Source: Exiguobacterium sp. s48 (GTDB lineage Bacteria > Bacillota > Bacilli > Exiguobacteriales > Exiguobacteriaceae). Taken from it: a stretch of 64,000 nt of DNA. The notes below the pieces were generated by a model. That model searched no databases and was not told the DNA's origin. It saw only the letters and a list, made by a program, of their open reading frames with translations. A program made the translations under genes and the position numbers. Each line of letters begins with the position of its first letter. The stretch's first letter is position 1. Shown piece by piece: positions 53,289-63,149 of the stretch. The stretch covers positions 868,001 through 932,000 of the forward strand of contig NZ_JACSKC010000001.1 in NCBI RefSeq assembly GCF_018617395.1, given 5' to 3'.

Positions 53289-54629
53289 TTAGTAGAGCGT
53301 CATGTACTGATCGCGTTCCCACTCCGTTACTTGCATACGGAACATATCCCACTCGATTTCTTTCAATTCGAGGAAGTGTTCGCCGATATGCTCACCGAGT
53401 GATTCCATCACGACTTTGTCCGCACGAAGGACTTCGAGTGCGTCGAAGAGCGTTGCTGGAAGATCGTCGATTCCGTTCGCAACACGCTCTGGCTTGTCCA
53501 TCACGTAGATGTTGCTGTCGATTGGTTTAGGTGCATTCAAATCTTTTTCGATTCCGTCAAGACCTGAAGCCAAGAGAGCAGCAAGTGCAAGGTACGGGTT
53601 CGCTGCTGGGTCAACCGAACGTACTTCGATACGAGTCGAGAGACCACGTGCCGCTGGTACACGTACGAGTGGTGAACGGTTGCGTGCACTCCATGCAACA
53701 TAGCAAGGTGCTTCGTAACCAGGTACGAGACGCTTGTATGAGTTCACAGTCGGGTTACATACTGCTGTGAACGCACGAGCGTGCTCCAAGATACCAGCCG
53801 TGAACGCGCGTGCTGTGTCCGAAAGTTCCATGTCACCATTTGGATCGTAGAAGACGTTTGAGTCACCTTTGAAGAGTGACATGTTCGCGTGCATTCCTGA
53901 ACCGTTTACACCAAAGAGTGGTTTTGGCATGAATGTCGCGTGAAGACCATACTTCGCTGCAATCGTCTTGACGACGAGCTTGAACGTTTGGATGTTATCT
54001 GCCGTTGTGACAGCATCCGCGTATTTGAAGTCGATTTCGTGTTGTCCTGGTGCAACTTCGTGGTGTGATGCTTCGATTTCAAAGCCCATGTTTTCAAGTT
54101 CGATGACGATTTCTTTACGGCAGTTTTCACCGAGGTCAACTGGCGCCAAGTCGAAGTATCCACCTTGGTCGTTGAGCTCAAGTGTCGGACGACCTGATGC
54201 GTCTTTCTTGAACAAGAAGAATTCTGGCTCTGGTCCAACGTTGAACGCTGAGAAGCCAAGTTTTTGCATCTTCTCAAGGTTGCGCTTGAGAGTACCGCGC
54301 GGGTCACCGCTGAATGGTGTACCGTCTGGGTTATAAATATCACAAATTAAGCGAGCGACTTTTCCGCTGCCATCTGTCCACGGGAAGACAACCCATGTGT
54401 TGAGGTCTGGATATAAGTACATGTCTGATTCCTCGATGCGGACGAATCCTTCGATTGACGATCCGTCAAACATCATCTTGTTATCAAGTGCTTTGTCCAA
54501 TTGGCTGATCGGCACCTCGACGTTTTTGATTGTTCCGAGGATGTCCGTGAATTGAAGACGAATAAAGCGTACGTCTTCCTCTTGTGCGATGCGTTTAATG
54601 TCTTCTTTTGTGAACGTTTTTCTGGCCAT
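53289..54629 (-). CDS. glnA: Glutamine synthetase, type I
   Basis: The 446-residue enzyme makes glutamine from glutamate, ammonia and ATP. GSI motifs are visible: [16 protein letters not shown]-like [28 protein letters not shown] and NRSPLVRVP; the length is that of the Gram-positive GSI-alpha form, which is feedback inhibited and not adenylylated. GAGAGGGGACATTTTACC precedes the ATG. It follows glnR in the glnRA operon and in Bacilli also helps control GlnR and TnrA. Confidence 0.97.
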   Translation of the reverse strand: MARKTFTKEDIKRIAQEEDVRFIRLQFTDILGTIKNVEVPISQLDKALDNKMMFDGSSIEGFVRIEESDMYLYPDLNTWVVFPWTDGSGKVARLICDIYNPDGTPFSGDPRGTLKRNLEKMQKLGFSAFNVGPEPEFFLFKKDASGRPTLELNDQGGYFDLAPVDLGENCRKEIVIELENMGFEIEASHHEVAPGQHEIDFKYADAVTTADNIQTFKLVVKTIAAKYGLHATFMPKPLFGVNGSGMHANMSLFKGDSNVFYDPNGDMELSDTARAFTAGILEHARAFTAVCNPTVNSYKRLVPGYEAPCYVAWSARNRSPLVRVPAARGLSTRIEVRSVDPAANPYLALAALLASGLDGIEKDLNAPKPIDSNIYVMDKPERVANGIDDLPATLFDALEVLRADKVVMESLGEHIGEHFLELKEIEWDMFRMQVTEWERDQYMTLY

Positions 54630-54676
54630 GGTAAAATGTCCCCTCTCACATTGCGTAATGGTTGATGTGTGCGGCG

Positions 54677-55081
54677 TTATCGATAAAAACGTGAAAGCTC
54701 ACCTTGAATGAGCGACGTCTTATTGAAACGACCGGCTTCTTGAAGCTGTGTTTTCAACAAATGATGTAACTCTTTTTCCGAAACCTTCGGTGCTTCATTG
54801 ACCGGTGCGGCAGGAGCAGATGCTTCCGCTTCTTTTTCACCTTCTTGCTCTAACATGTGGCGAATCGCCGCCAAATTAAAGCCTTGGTCAATGTAATCCT
54901 TGATTGCGAGTAGACGTTCGACATCATTAAAGGAATAAAGTCGTCGTTTCGATTCCGTCCGACTAGGCGAAATCAGACCCTGTTCTTCGTAATACCGAAT
55001 CTGCCTACCTGTCAATTGCGTCAGATCTTGGACGATTCCAATCGGAAACAACGGGTTGGAGCGACGAAATTGATCGGCCAT
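54677..55081 (-). CDS. glnR: MerR-family nitrogen regulator GlnR
   Basis: The 134-residue regulator has an N-terminal MerR helix-turn-helix ([44 protein letters not shown], residues ~12-56) and a C-terminal signalling region ending [16 protein letters not shown] that in B. subtilis responds to feedback-inhibited glutamine synthetase. It represses glnRA in nitrogen excess. GGAGGGGTAAGG precedes the ATG. A GlnR box lies upstream of the promoter. Confidence 0.95.
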   Translation of the reverse strand: MADQFRRSNPLFPIGIVQDLTQLTGRQIRYYEEQGLISPSRTESKRRLYSFNDVERLLAIKDYIDQGFNLAAIRHMLEQEGEKEAEASAPAAPVNEAPKVSEKELHHLLKTQLQEAGRFNKTSLIQGELSRFYR

Positions 55082-55112
55082 CCTTACCCCTCCTTTTCTG
55101 TCTCACAATGTG

Positions 55113-55141
55113 AGAATAATATATGACAACAATCCTGTCAA
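55113..55141 (-). promoter_or_regulatory. glnRA promoter
   Basis: On the minus strand TTGACA (55141-55136), 17 bp, TATTCT (55118-55113). A perfect palindrome TCTCACAATGTGAGA (55101-55115) overlaps the start site. Confidence 0.75.
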
Positions 55142-55145
55142 TAGA

Positions 55146-55162
55146 TGTTAAGAAAGTTAACA
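55146..55162. promoter_or_regulatory. GlnR/TnrA box
   Basis: TGTTA-N7-TAACA fits the 17-bp consensus TGTNA-N7-TNACA exactly. It is centred about 48 bp upstream of the predicted glnRA start site. Confidence 0.85.
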
Positions 55163-55173
55163 TGACAGATTGG

Positions 55174-56472
55174 TTACAAATGTGTCGGCTGATTTTGGTC
55201 TTTGAATTCGACCAATCCTTTACCGTGTAATTGGCTCAACGCCAACATAAGAGCGACTTTTACGTGAGCATACGTCAGACCACCTTGGACGTAAGCTGTG
55301 TACGGTGCCCGAAGCGGACCGTCGGCAGACAGTTCGATGGAAGACCCTTGAATAAATGTCCCAGCCGCCATGATGACGTCATCTTCATAGCCTGGCATAT
55401 AGGCCGGTACTGGCAACGCATGGGCATTCACTGGTGATGCCATTTGGATACTCTGACAAAACGCAATCATCTTGTCACGGTCACGGAACGTCACCGACTG
55501 AATCAAGTCCGTTCTTGGAGTCGAATAGTGTGGATCAGTTTCAAATCCAATCAACGACAATAGACTTGCCGTCAAATGCGCCCCTTTTAATGCCTGTGCG
55601 ACTGTATGAGGTGCCATATAGAAGCCTTGATACATCTCTTGAAGCGAATAGAGTGATGGTCCGGCTTCACTTCCGATCCCTGGAGTCGTCATTCGGAACG
55701 AACAGCGTTCAATCAACTCTTTCGTACCAGCGATATAACCGCCTGTCTTCGCCAATCCACCACCCGGATTTTTAATGAGAGAACCGGCCATCAAGTCGGC
55801 TCCGACGTGCGTCGGTTCAATCGTCTCGACAAATTCACCGTAGCAATTGTCCACGAACACATACACATGCGGATGCGCCGCTTTGATGCGTTCGATGGCA
55901 ATCTTGATTTCTTCTACTGGAATACTGCGACGATTCGCATATCCTTTCGAGCGCTGAATCCCAACGAGTTTCGTCTCCGGACGAATCCGTTCGATGACGC
56001 GGTCGATGTCGATTTCACGTTCCTCTTTTAATTCGACAGTATCGTAAAGGACACCGAGTTCTTTCAGAGAACCGCGACCATCGCCTCGGATGCCGACGAT
56101 CTCCTCGAGCGTGTCATACGGTTTCCCTGTGATATAGAGCAGTTCATCACCTGGTAGCAGGACACCGAACAGGGCAATCCCGATTGCATGGGTACCCGAG
56201 ATGATTTGCGGTCGACATAATGCGAGCTCTGCTCCGAACACGTCCGCATAAATCGATTCGAGCGTGTCCCGACCGAGATCATCATATCCATATCCCGTCG
56301 TCGGATTAAAATGAAAGTCCGATACTTTATGCTTTTTAAACGATTCCAGGACGCGATACTGGTTGAATTCGGCTGTTTCTTCTATCTTTTCAAAAAACGG
56401 TTTGACCCGCGCCTCTGCTTTTTTCACGAACGGCGCGAGTGCATCATAATGTTCAATCTTTTCTTGCCACAT
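55174..56472 (-). CDS. ynbB: PLP-dependent methionine gamma-lyase-like protein (YnbB family)
   Basis: The 432-residue fold-type I PLP enzyme belongs to the Cys/Met metabolism-like family often called aluminium resistance protein. Features: FHFNPTTGYGYDDLGRDTLE, RPQIISGTHAIGIALFGVLLPGD, VFVDNCYGEFVE with the PLP-ring Asp, and GSLIKNPGGGLAKTGGYIAG with the Schiff-base Lys. Substrate unproven. It starts 2 bp after hflX, as in Bacillus ynbA-ynbB-glnRA. Confidence 0.9.
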   Translation of the reverse strand: MWQEKIEHYDALAPFVKKAEARVKPFFEKIEETAEFNQYRVLESFKKHKVSDFHFNPTTGYGYDDLGRDTLESIYADVFGAELALCRPQIISGTHAIGIALFGVLLPGDELLYITGKPYDTLEEIVGIRGDGRGSLKELGVLYDTVELKEEREIDIDRVIERIRPETKLVGIQRSKGYANRRSIPVEEIKIAIERIKAAHPHVYVFVDNCYGEFVETIEPTHVGADLMAGSLIKNPGGGLAKTGGYIAGTKELIERCSFRMTTPGIGSEAGPSLYSLQEMYQGFYMAPHTVAQALKGAHLTASLLSLIGFETDPHYSTPRTDLIQSVTFRDRDKMIAFCQSIQMASPVNAHALPVPAYMPGYEDDVIMAAGTFIQGSSIELSADGPLRAPYTAYVQGGLTYAHVKVALMLALSQLHGKGLVEFKDQNQPTHL

Positions 56473-56474
56473 AC

Positions 56475-57722
56475 TTACACCTCAAATTGTTTTAGCGTCG
56501 CGTATAGACGCGTGTCTTCTCTCATGTAACCTACTAATTCGACTGATCCGTCATCTAAAAAGTTCTCTTCAAGACGATACATTGCCTCTTTGGCCGGGTG
56601 GTAATGTTCAAAAGCCGTCACCGGGAGAATGACGTGGACTTTTGTCAAAATGTCCGCAATCTTATCCTCGAGAGCACCTGTCAACGTCACGATATCTTCC
56701 GATGCGATTGCCGAAATCAACAGCGGCCCGCCGACGAAGTCTTCCGTGAGACGGTCTTTCTTATTATATACCTCGAGCTGAGGCACCTCACTCGCACCGA
56801 GTTCTTCCAATACCGCATTCGTCGTATCGATTTGGTTCAAATAATGTGGGTTCGACGCATCAATGACATGAAGGATCAAGTCGGCACCGACTACTTCTTC
56901 CAACGTCGAACGGAAGGCTGCAACGAGTTTCGTCGGCAAGTCACGGATGAATCCGACCGTATCGGTAATCAATATTTTTCCGCCGCGTGGAAGTTCGAGT
57001 TCACGCGTCAACGGGTCGAGCGTCGCGAACAGTTCATCCTGCTCGTACGTGTCGGCATCGGTCAATCGGTTAAAGATTGTCGACTTCCCAGCATTCGTAT
57101 ACCCGACGAGCGCGACCTGGAATACGCGATTTTCTTTCCGACGTTCCCGGTAGCGGTCCCGGTGTGCGACCGTTCCTTCAAGTTGTTTCGATATCTCATC
57201 GATACGACGCTTGATGTGGCGACGGTCCGACTCAAGTTTTGTCTCACCCGGTCCACGCGTCCCGATTCCACCACCGAGTCGCGAGAGCTGTGTCCCTTGT
57301 CCGATGAGACGTGGTAGTAAATAGTTCATCTGCGCGAGTTCGACCTGCAATTTCCCTTCACGCGATTGCGCACGGCTCGCAAAGATGTCCAAGATGAGCT
57401 GCGTGCGGTCGATTAGCTTCATCTCATCCGGGTCGTTCAAGGCGATGCGAATGTTCTTCGACTGCGCCGGAGTCAATTCGGCGTTGAAGATTAACAAGTC
57501 CGGCTCGAACTGTTCGACGAGCATCGCGAGCTCTTCAATTTTTCCTTTCCCGATAAAGGTACGACGGTCGACTTGTTGACGCTTTTGGTCGAGTCGTGCG
57601 ACGACCTCACCTTGCGCCGTATCCACGAGTTCGACGAGCTCGCCCATCGACTGTTCATATGTCCAATCATCGACATTCGGTAACTGACAGCCGACGATGA
57701 CAACTTTTTCACGTTCTATCAT
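56475..57722 (-). CDS. hflX: Ribosome-associated GTPase HflX
   Basis: The 415-residue GTPase has an N-terminal HflX domain (GKIEELAMLVEQFEPDLLIFNAELTPAQ), the Gly-rich linker LSRLGGGIGTRGPGETKLE and a G domain with GYTNAGKST, DTVGFIRDLP and NKKD. It splits stalled 70S ribosomes under stress; in several Gram-positives HflX-type proteins affect macrolide/lincosamide tolerance. The ATG at 57722 has GAGGG upstream; an in-frame GTG at 57749 sits in an RBS-like region. Confidence 0.94.
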   Translation of the reverse strand: MIEREKVVIVGCQLPNVDDWTYEQSMGELVELVDTAQGEVVARLDQKRQQVDRRTFIGKGKIEELAMLVEQFEPDLLIFNAELTPAQSKNIRIALNDPDEMKLIDRTQLILDIFASRAQSREGKLQVELAQMNYLLPRLIGQGTQLSRLGGGIGTRGPGETKLESDRRHIKRRIDEISKQLEGTVAHRDRYRERRKENRVFQVALVGYTNAGKSTIFNRLTDADTYEQDELFATLDPLTRELELPRGGKILITDTVGFIRDLPTKLVAAFRSTLEEVVGADLILHVIDASNPHYLNQIDTTNAVLEELGASEVPQLEVYNKKDRLTEDFVGGPLLISAIASEDIVTLTGALEDKIADILTKVHVILPVTAFEHYHPAKEAMYRLEENFLDDGSVELVGYMREDTRLYATLKQFEV

Positions 57723-57823
57723 GTAATCCCTCATTCCATAAAGTCTCACCTTTCATCTTACCACGAATCAACGTATAGAGAACGTCCGTTTGTGGTAGGA
57801 TAAAAGAAGAAGGAGGCTCGACC

Positions 57824-58828
57824 ATGACGAAACGTAGAAAAGACTATCCGCTCCCGGAATTTATTGAAACCTATCTTTATCATCTCGGCGCCAGCGGTCG
57901 TCAACCCTCGACGCTTAAACGATATCGCTACGACTTGATCGACGTGCATAAATACTTTCACGACCACAACGTCGAACTGAACGAACCGACAGACTGGTTA
58001 GACGTTCCGCTCGAATCGTGGAAGACATTCGTGAATGACTTCTTAATAGAAGAGAAGCACTATCAACAGGCGACCGTCGCACGAATCGTCACGGTCATCA
58101 ATAGCCTGACCCACTTTTTAAATCCACTTCGTAAAAAGATGCTTGCCTATTCGCAACCGGCACATACGTTGACAATCGACCAAGTCGCACTCGAATCTGA
58201 ATTTGACCGACTCGTTCAAACGATTCGTTCGACGAGAGGACTGAGCGAGAATCAATTGCAAGCGCATCCATATCTCGTCAATCGGAACGAAATGATCGTG
58301 ACGCTCTTCTATAAATATGGATTGCGCGTCCATCACATCATTCGTTTGCGAATGAGCGACTTGCATCTGGCTGATCACACCTTCGACGTGTATGACCGTC
58401 TCGGAAACCGGTTCACGTTGAAGCTCTCGCAGGAAGACCAATCGTTACTCATGAATTATTTGGCTGATATCCCGACTCCGGTGCGGCCACGCTGGTACTC
58501 TGAAGACCCCGTCTTCGTCTCATTTGATTTCGCCCGAATGACGTTCCGCTGGGTATATGCGAAGAATCAACCGAAGCAACTGACGATTGTCATGATCACG
58601 AAAATGATGCGGCAATTGAACGAACGGAGTGGACTTGCGCGCTCCGTCACTCCATCGATGCTTCGAAACGCCCACGTGTTAAAGACATATGCGGAAGATA
58701 TGACACCATCCGATCGAATGAATATCACCTGTATGCATAAAGAGTCTTCCCTTCGCCGTTACGAACAGGCTTATGAAGAGTTTGGAACTGAACTGTTCGA
58801 GTCAGACGAAAGACCCGCCCTCTCGTGA
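57824..58828 (+). CDS. Degenerate tyrosine recombinase-like protein
   Basis: A 334-residue protein with an N-terminal SAM-like core-binding domain (residues ~10-110; ASGRQPSTLKRYRYDL) and a C-terminal XerC/D-like domain. The first catalytic Arg is present (KYGLRVHHIIRLRMSDL), but box II reads TPSMLRNAHVLK instead of HxLRH, and the following GH motif is MHKESSLRRYEQAY. The nucleophile Tyr is plausible in RRYEQ. Activity is doubtful, or it may have a specialised role. GAAGGAGG precedes the ATG. Divergent from hflX; no att repeats or phage genes nearby. Confidence 0.78.
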   Translation: MTKRRKDYPLPEFIETYLYHLGASGRQPSTLKRYRYDLIDVHKYFHDHNVELNEPTDWLDVPLESWKTFVNDFLIEEKHYQQATVARIVTVINSLTHFLNPLRKKMLAYSQPAHTLTIDQVALESEFDRLVQTIRSTRGLSENQLQAHPYLVNRNEMIVTLFYKYGLRVHHIIRLRMSDLHLADHTFDVYDRLGNRFTLKLSQEDQSLLMNYLADIPTPVRPRWYSEDPVFVSFDFARMTFRWVYAKNQPKQLTIVMITKMMRQLNERSGLARSVTPSMLRNAHVLKTYAEDMTPSDRMNITCMHKESSLRRYEQAYEEFGTELFESDERPALS

Positions 58829-58846
58829 AGGACGGGTCTTGTTTTG
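58810..58846 (+). terminator. Terminator overlapping the end of the recombinase-like gene
   Basis: AAGACCCG pairs with CGGGTCTT (with inner CCT/AGG), then GTTTTG. The stop codon of the recombinase-like gene lies in the loop. Confidence 0.82.
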
Positions 58847-58919
58847 TCCGTTTATAAGTGTTATCGAAATTTGGCATAAAGGACACTCATAAATAATTAA
58901 TGATTATTCCGATTCTACT

Positions 58920-60563
58920 TTATTTGGCTTCTATCGCATGCTGAAATAGTCTTTCCCTTTCATCGTCAATTTGACGGGTATCGATTCTTGTAAATAATGG
59001 ACCGTCATATTGAAGAATCGAAGATTTCACTTTCAATACCTCCCACCCTTCCTTGTCCACCTCTATTGCATCTCGTATTTTTTGACTCGAAAATGGTAAG
59101 AACGGCTTTAATACATTACCAAAATTCACGATTAAAAACGTACAGTTCGCTAACGTTTGTCTGCAGTCCGCTGGGTTTTCCTTAATCGTTTTCCATGGTT
59201 GCGTTTGATCAAAATATTTGTTCGAAAATCGAATCGCTTCAAAAATCAATTCCAGCGCTTGTTTAAAATTCGTATCTTCGATTAACTGACCTACTTCTGC
59301 ATATAAGTTGCTAATCCGTTCTTCAATCTCACTTGAAATATTTTCGTTCGGAATGAGATTTTCAAAAGATTTCTCGATAAATTTTAATGTTCGATTCACG
59401 AAGTTCCCGTAGGCCCCTAAGAGTTCTGCATTGTGACTATATATGAACTCCTTCCATGAAAAATCTGCATCCCGATTTTCAGGTGCATTGATCGTTAAGA
59501 AATAGCGAATAGAGTCTGGATCATATCGTTCTAACATATCAGGAAGCCACACTGCCCAATTTTTACTTGTTGAGAGCTTTCTTTTTTCTAGCGTCAGATA
59601 TTCGTTAGATACGATATGAGTCGGGAGTGCTTTGTCTCCAAGAGCCTCTAAAATCGCTGGCCAGATGATGGAATGAAACGGGATGTTATCTTTTCCATGA
59701 ACGTAATAAGCTCGAGTTGAGTTGGACCAGAAAGAAGCCTCATCAGCTCCTACTGATTGTGCCCACAATCGACTTGCTGAGAAATATCCTGAAACCGCCT
59801 CAATCCATACATATACCTTTTTCTCTTCATATCCAATAATTGGAACATTCACACCGATAGATAAATCACGTGATACCGCACGGTCGTGAAGACCTTCTTG
59901 TAAGTAACGCTTCGTCAAAGAAATCGCATTCTCTCTCCATAACGATTGACGGTCCGCATATTCCGTATATTTCTCAAGAAATTTTTGAAACGAACTCAAT
60001 GATAAGTAAAAATGTTCAGTTGAGCGCGTGGACGGTTTGTTCAAGCAATGCTTACATCGAGGTTCCAATAAATCTAAGGGTTCCAAAATTGTTGAGCAGT
60101 GATCACATTGATCGCCACGAGAGGAACCATGACATACCGGACAAGTACCTTCAACATAGCGATCCGGTAAGAATTGCTTACATGTTTCACAATAGGCTTG
60201 TTCCACTTCTTTTTTATAAATAAAACCTTTTGAGTAGAGTTCAGTAAATATGTCTTGTACCACTTCATGATGCTGGGGATGATCGGTACGTGCATACACA
60301 TCATAAGAGAAACCTAAAGATGAATAACACGCTACGAACTCATCGTGGTATCGGTCAGCAATTTCCGTAACCGATACACCTTCTTGTTTAGCACGAACAG
60401 TGATTGGTGTTCCGTTACAATCACTTCCTGAAACATATAGAACGTCCTCCCCTTTACTCCGATAATATCTTGCTAAGATATCACCTGAAAGTAGGCTAGA
60501 AATATGCCCTAAATGCAATGAACCATTTGCATAAACCCAAGCACCACCAATAAATATACTCAT
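58920..60563 (-). CDS. Methionyl-tRNA synthetase, second type
   Basis: The 547-residue class I synthetase has HLGH (HIGH motif, about residues 16-19) and KLSTS (KMSKS motif). Two Cys4 knuckles lie in the connective peptide (CETC...CPVC and CDHC...CKHC), as in the E. coli/archaeal type rather than the B. subtilis housekeeping form; the C-terminal tRNA-binding EMAP-like domain is absent. It resembles auxiliary MetRS2 enzymes that give tolerance to MetRS inhibitors in some Gram-positives. A methionine T-box controls it. The start is the ATG after GAGAGG. Whether a housekeeping metS exists elsewhere cannot be seen here. Confidence 0.88.
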   Translation of the reverse strand: MSIFIGGAWVYANGSLHLGHISSLLSGDILARYYRSKGEDVLYVSGSDCNGTPITVRAKQEGVSVTEIADRYHDEFVACYSSLGFSYDVYARTDHPQHHEVVQDIFTELYSKGFIYKKEVEQAYCETCKQFLPDRYVEGTCPVCHGSSRGDQCDHCSTILEPLDLLEPRCKHCLNKPSTRSTEHFYLSLSSFQKFLEKYTEYADRQSLWRENAISLTKRYLQEGLHDRAVSRDLSIGVNVPIIGYEEKKVYVWIEAVSGYFSASRLWAQSVGADEASFWSNSTRAYYVHGKDNIPFHSIIWPAILEALGDKALPTHIVSNEYLTLEKRKLSTSKNWAVWLPDMLERYDPDSIRYFLTINAPENRDADFSWKEFIYSHNAELLGAYGNFVNRTLKFIEKSFENLIPNENISSEIEERISNLYAEVGQLIEDTNFKQALELIFEAIRFSNKYFDQTQPWKTIKENPADCRQTLANCTFLIVNFGNVLKPFLPFSSQKIRDAIEVDKEGWEVLKVKSSILQYDGPLFTRIDTRQIDDERERLFQHAIEAK

Positions 60564-60591
60564 TCTTAAATCCTCTCCCATCCTTAAAATT

Positions 60592-60640
60592 GAAAAAACC
60601 TCGCCCTCAACTGTCAATTACAACAGTTAAGGGCGAGGTT
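60592..60640 (-). terminator. T-box terminator
   Basis: On the minus strand AACCTCGCCC... pairs with ...GGGCGAGGTT over 10 bp and inner pairs, followed by TTTTTTC. The 5' arm overlaps the antiterminator region next to GGTGGTACCGCG. Confidence 0.9.
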
Positions 60641-60907
60641 TGAATTCTCGCGGTACCACCTTAATTCGCAATCTGATTCACATCAGATGCCTCTACAAGT
60701 ACTGTGTATCATGCTATACACGAATACCGTGACATGGATAACGGATGCCAAATCCCGTCGCCTCCTACTTGTGAATCCGCACGTTCAGGACGAAGCTCAG
60801 AGACCATTTTCAAACGAGTGTCTTTTACCTTTTCTCAGCTTACAAGGTTCTCTGTATAAAAACGAACTCGATTTACTTTTCTCTTCAACGCATTTTCATA
60901 TAGTTAT
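60592..60907 (-). promoter_or_regulatory. Methionine T-box riboswitch leader
   Basis: On the minus strand: stem I with the AGAGA and GCTGAGAAAAGG distal-loop motifs, specifier loop GAAAATGGTCTCTGAG with codon ATG at 60807-60805 followed by a purine, the T-box GGTGGTACCGCG (60660-60649) and the terminator. Uncharged tRNA-Met should stabilise the antiterminator and allow metRS expression. Confidence 0.9.
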
Positions 60908-60911
60908 ACGT

Positions 60912-60941
60912 ATCTTAGTCTTACCAGTTATCAGTAGTCAA
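60912..60941 (-). promoter_or_regulatory. Promoter of the T-box leader
   Basis: On the minus strand TTGACT (60941-60936), 18 bp, TAAGAT (60917-60912), in the gap after the histidine phosphatase stop. Confidence 0.65.
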
Positions 60942-60948
60942 TAGATTT

Positions 60949-61509
60949 CTAACCTTGAGGTTTATATAACTTATCGACACTCATCAATGTGTCGTTCTCA
61001 AAAGTCGCTTTATAGAGGTCCGGCATGTCGAGTTCTTTCCAAAACTCATATCCATATCGCGCATCAAAGTAATTCAAGATGAGAACCATGATATTTCCAT
61101 GTGTGCCGAGCACCACTTTTTTCCCTTCGTACATACGGAGCAGTGATTGTAGAGCCTCTATTCCTCTAGCTTGAGCCTGAACGTTCGATTCTCCACCTTC
61201 CCATGCGAACGACGGGTTCTGCCAAACGGTTTCCATGGCACTTTTAAAATCTTTAGCCGGTGCTGAAGTCAAGGTTCGCTCTCTTAAATCATCCATCACT
61301 ACAATGTCTTGTTCAAGATAATCCGCGATGCCTTGGACGGTTTGAACGGCTCGTTTGTAAGGGCTCGAAGTCACAATATCGATTCCCTCACCGATTAGGA
61401 GATTCGTAATTTCAGCAACATCCCGCATCCCACTTTCAGATAACGGTCTAGCGAATTCATCTGGTGTAAAGGTAGAATGTGCATGCCTGACAAAGTATAT
61501 AGTTGTCAT
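60949..61509 (-). CDS. Histidine phosphatase family protein
   Basis: A 186-residue phosphoglycerate-mutase-like phosphatase: RHAHST (phospho-His), the acid ERTL, and GTHGNIM (second His). It may dephosphorylate a small metabolite or phosphosugar; substrate unknown. AAGGGGACTACTAG precedes the ATG. It is the last of three same-strand genes (MDR dehydrogenase, GNAT, phosphatase). Confidence 0.88.
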   Translation of the reverse strand: MTTIYFVRHAHSTFTPDEFARPLSESGMRDVAEITNLLIGEGIDIVTSSPYKRAVQTVQGIADYLEQDIVVMDDLRERTLTSAPAKDFKSAMETVWQNPSFAWEGGESNVQAQARGIEALQSLLRMYEGKKVVLGTHGNIMVLILNYFDARYGYEFWKELDMPDLYKATFENDTLMSVDKLYKPQG

Positions 61510-61552
61510 CTAGTAGTCCCCTTTTTAAAATACGTATCTTTCTCGTCGTTGT

Positions 61553-62146
61553 TTACATACGATTCCCAGTCTCATCATAAGCTTTAGAGTGATGATTTAG
61601 CTGCAAATATTCATGTCGCAACAACCCGTAGACGACATGATCGACGTAACGGTCATATAGCCATTCCGCATCCCGAATGACCCCTTCTTCTGTAAAACCG
61701 AATCGTTCCGGAAGTGCTCGACTCTTCGAATTCTCTGTCGCGACTCGGATCTCAATCTTATTTAGTTTAAGATCTTTGAAGCCATACTCGATGAGTGTCT
61801 CGAGTGCTTGACTCATGATCCCTTTCCCTTGAAACTCTTGTCCGAGCCAATACCCGATTGTGCCACATTGGATTCCGCGATCGATTTCGTTAAATCCAAT
61901 TGTTCCAGCCAGTTGACCTTTATACATCAATGCGAAAGACTTCGGAAATCCACCCGTTTCAATCAATCCTTTGATACGTCCTTCAATATTCTTCCTTGAG
62001 TCTTCAACTGTTTCAATATAATCGAGCCAACCAAGCCACTCTCGAAGGTATGGCTTCGATGCAATTGTCAGCTTGAATAATGCGTCCGCATCGTCTGTAT
62101 TGAACATTCTCAGTGTGATATCGCCATTTAGTTTATATTCCAGCAT
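61553..62146 (-). CDS. RimJ/RimL-type GNAT acetyltransferase
   Basis: A 197-residue GNAT of the ribosomal-protein-alanine acetyltransferase type: MLEYKLNGDITLRMFN start, IGYWLGQEFQGKGIMSQAL with the acetyl-CoA loop QGKGIM, then IEIRVATENSKSRALPERFGF. The substrate may be a protein N terminus or a small amine/antibiotic. AAGGATGAATCTAC precedes the ATG; it is 19 bp after the MDR gene. Confidence 0.87.
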   Translation of the reverse strand: MLEYKLNGDITLRMFNTDDADALFKLTIASKPYLREWLGWLDYIETVEDSRKNIEGRIKGLIETGGFPKSFALMYKGQLAGTIGFNEIDRGIQCGTIGYWLGQEFQGKGIMSQALETLIEYGFKDLKLNKIEIRVATENSKSRALPERFGFTEEGVIRDAEWLYDRYVDHVVYGLLRHEYLQLNHHSKAYDETGNRM

Positions 62147-62165
62147 GTAGATTCATCCTTATCAT

Positions 62166-63110
62166 TTATATTTTTTTCAATTCACTTTCATATGTTACTG
62201 CAATTTTCAATGGGTTAATGGTCCGTTCGCTTAGTTTTTCAAATGTATCAATCAAGCTATATTGATCAATGTCCAACTCAAATACCTTTTTTACGTATGG
62301 TGTTTGTCGGCTCGCTTCAAAATACCAGCTGAAATGTTCACTGTAATCCCAACCATCACTAGACCCGACGATATGTAGTTCTTTTTCGTAAAATTGAGAT
62401 TGAAGCACTAACTCTTCTCGATTGCCGTCTGATAAGATACAGATCGACCCATTCGGCTTAACGGCTTGTTGAAGGTTGATGAATCCATCATTGCGAGCCG
62501 AACATTCAATGCCGTAATCATAGAAGCTCTCCTTCATCTCGTTCGAGGAATACACCCGGCCAACACCAAACGTATGAGCTAGTTCTTTTCGATTCGAATC
62601 TGGCTCAATCGCATCAATCATTGTTACACCATAATAGGTTCGTAGATAATAGGTGGCAAGTAACCCCATCGTCCCCAAACCAGACACAATGACCGAGTCG
62701 CTAGAGGATGGTGCTAACTTTCTAACCCCTTTTGCTGCATCGCAAGACAAAATCGCTAACAATGCTGTTTTATAATCCACTTCTGGCGGAACGTAAAACG
62801 CTTTTTGTTCAGAGACAATTCCGTATGTTTGTTGTCCATAGAAAGCGATTACCCGATCTCCGATATTGAGCGAAGTCACACCTTCCCCTCTATTTACAAT
62901 GATCCCATAACTCTCATATCCCACTTTACGAGGGTAGACCGGACTTGAGTCTGTCAAATCCGTTTCTTCATATTGGGGAAGCTCTGCACCAATGCTAATG
63001 GCAGTGGCGATGGTTTTAATTAAAACCTGATCCGTCTCAAGAGTTGATATTCGTGTTTCAGCCCACTCCAATTCCTTCTTACCTACTAGTTTCAAAGCTT
63101 GTTGAATCAT
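62166..63110 (-). CDS. Zinc-less MDR-type dehydrogenase-like protein
   Basis: A 314-residue medium-chain dehydrogenase/reductase: N-terminal GroES-like half (VGYESYGIIVNRGEG, NIGDRVIAFYGQQTYG) and Rossmann half with VSGLGTMGLLATYY. Typical catalytic and structural zinc ligands (Cys/His clusters) are not evident. Likely an NAD(P)-dependent oxidoreductase of unknown substrate. AGGAGGATGGA precedes the ATG; first gene of a three-gene unit, divergent from the MFS gene. Confidence 0.82.
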   Translation of the reverse strand: MIQQALKLVGKKELEWAETRISTLETDQVLIKTIATAISIGAELPQYEETDLTDSSPVYPRKVGYESYGIIVNRGEGVTSLNIGDRVIAFYGQQTYGIVSEQKAFYVPPEVDYKTALLAILSCDAAKGVRKLAPSSSDSVIVSGLGTMGLLATYYLRTYYGVTMIDAIEPDSNRKELAHTFGVGRVYSSNEMKESFYDYGIECSARNDGFINLQQAVKPNGSICILSDGNREELVLQSQFYEKELHIVGSSDGWDYSEHFSWYFEASRQTPYVKKVFELDIDQYSLIDTFEKLSERTINPLKIAVTYESELKKI

Positions 63111-63149
63111 TCCATCCTCCTGTTATGACAATTTCACCCATATGACAAG

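Noticed and set aside
51884-55141. SMR/Gdx exporter or guanidine hydrolase next to the guanidine-I riboswitch
   Set aside because: No such gene is present in the flanks; the only genes behind the switch are MBL-fold and cupin.
56598-57317. 239-residue open frame on + inside hflX
   Set aside because: Antisense shadow of a strongly conserved GTPase gene; no RBS and no recognisable domain.
57723-58846. Prophage or integrative element at the recombinase-like gene
   Set aside because: No direct repeats, tRNA gene, phage or transfer genes are visible nearby.
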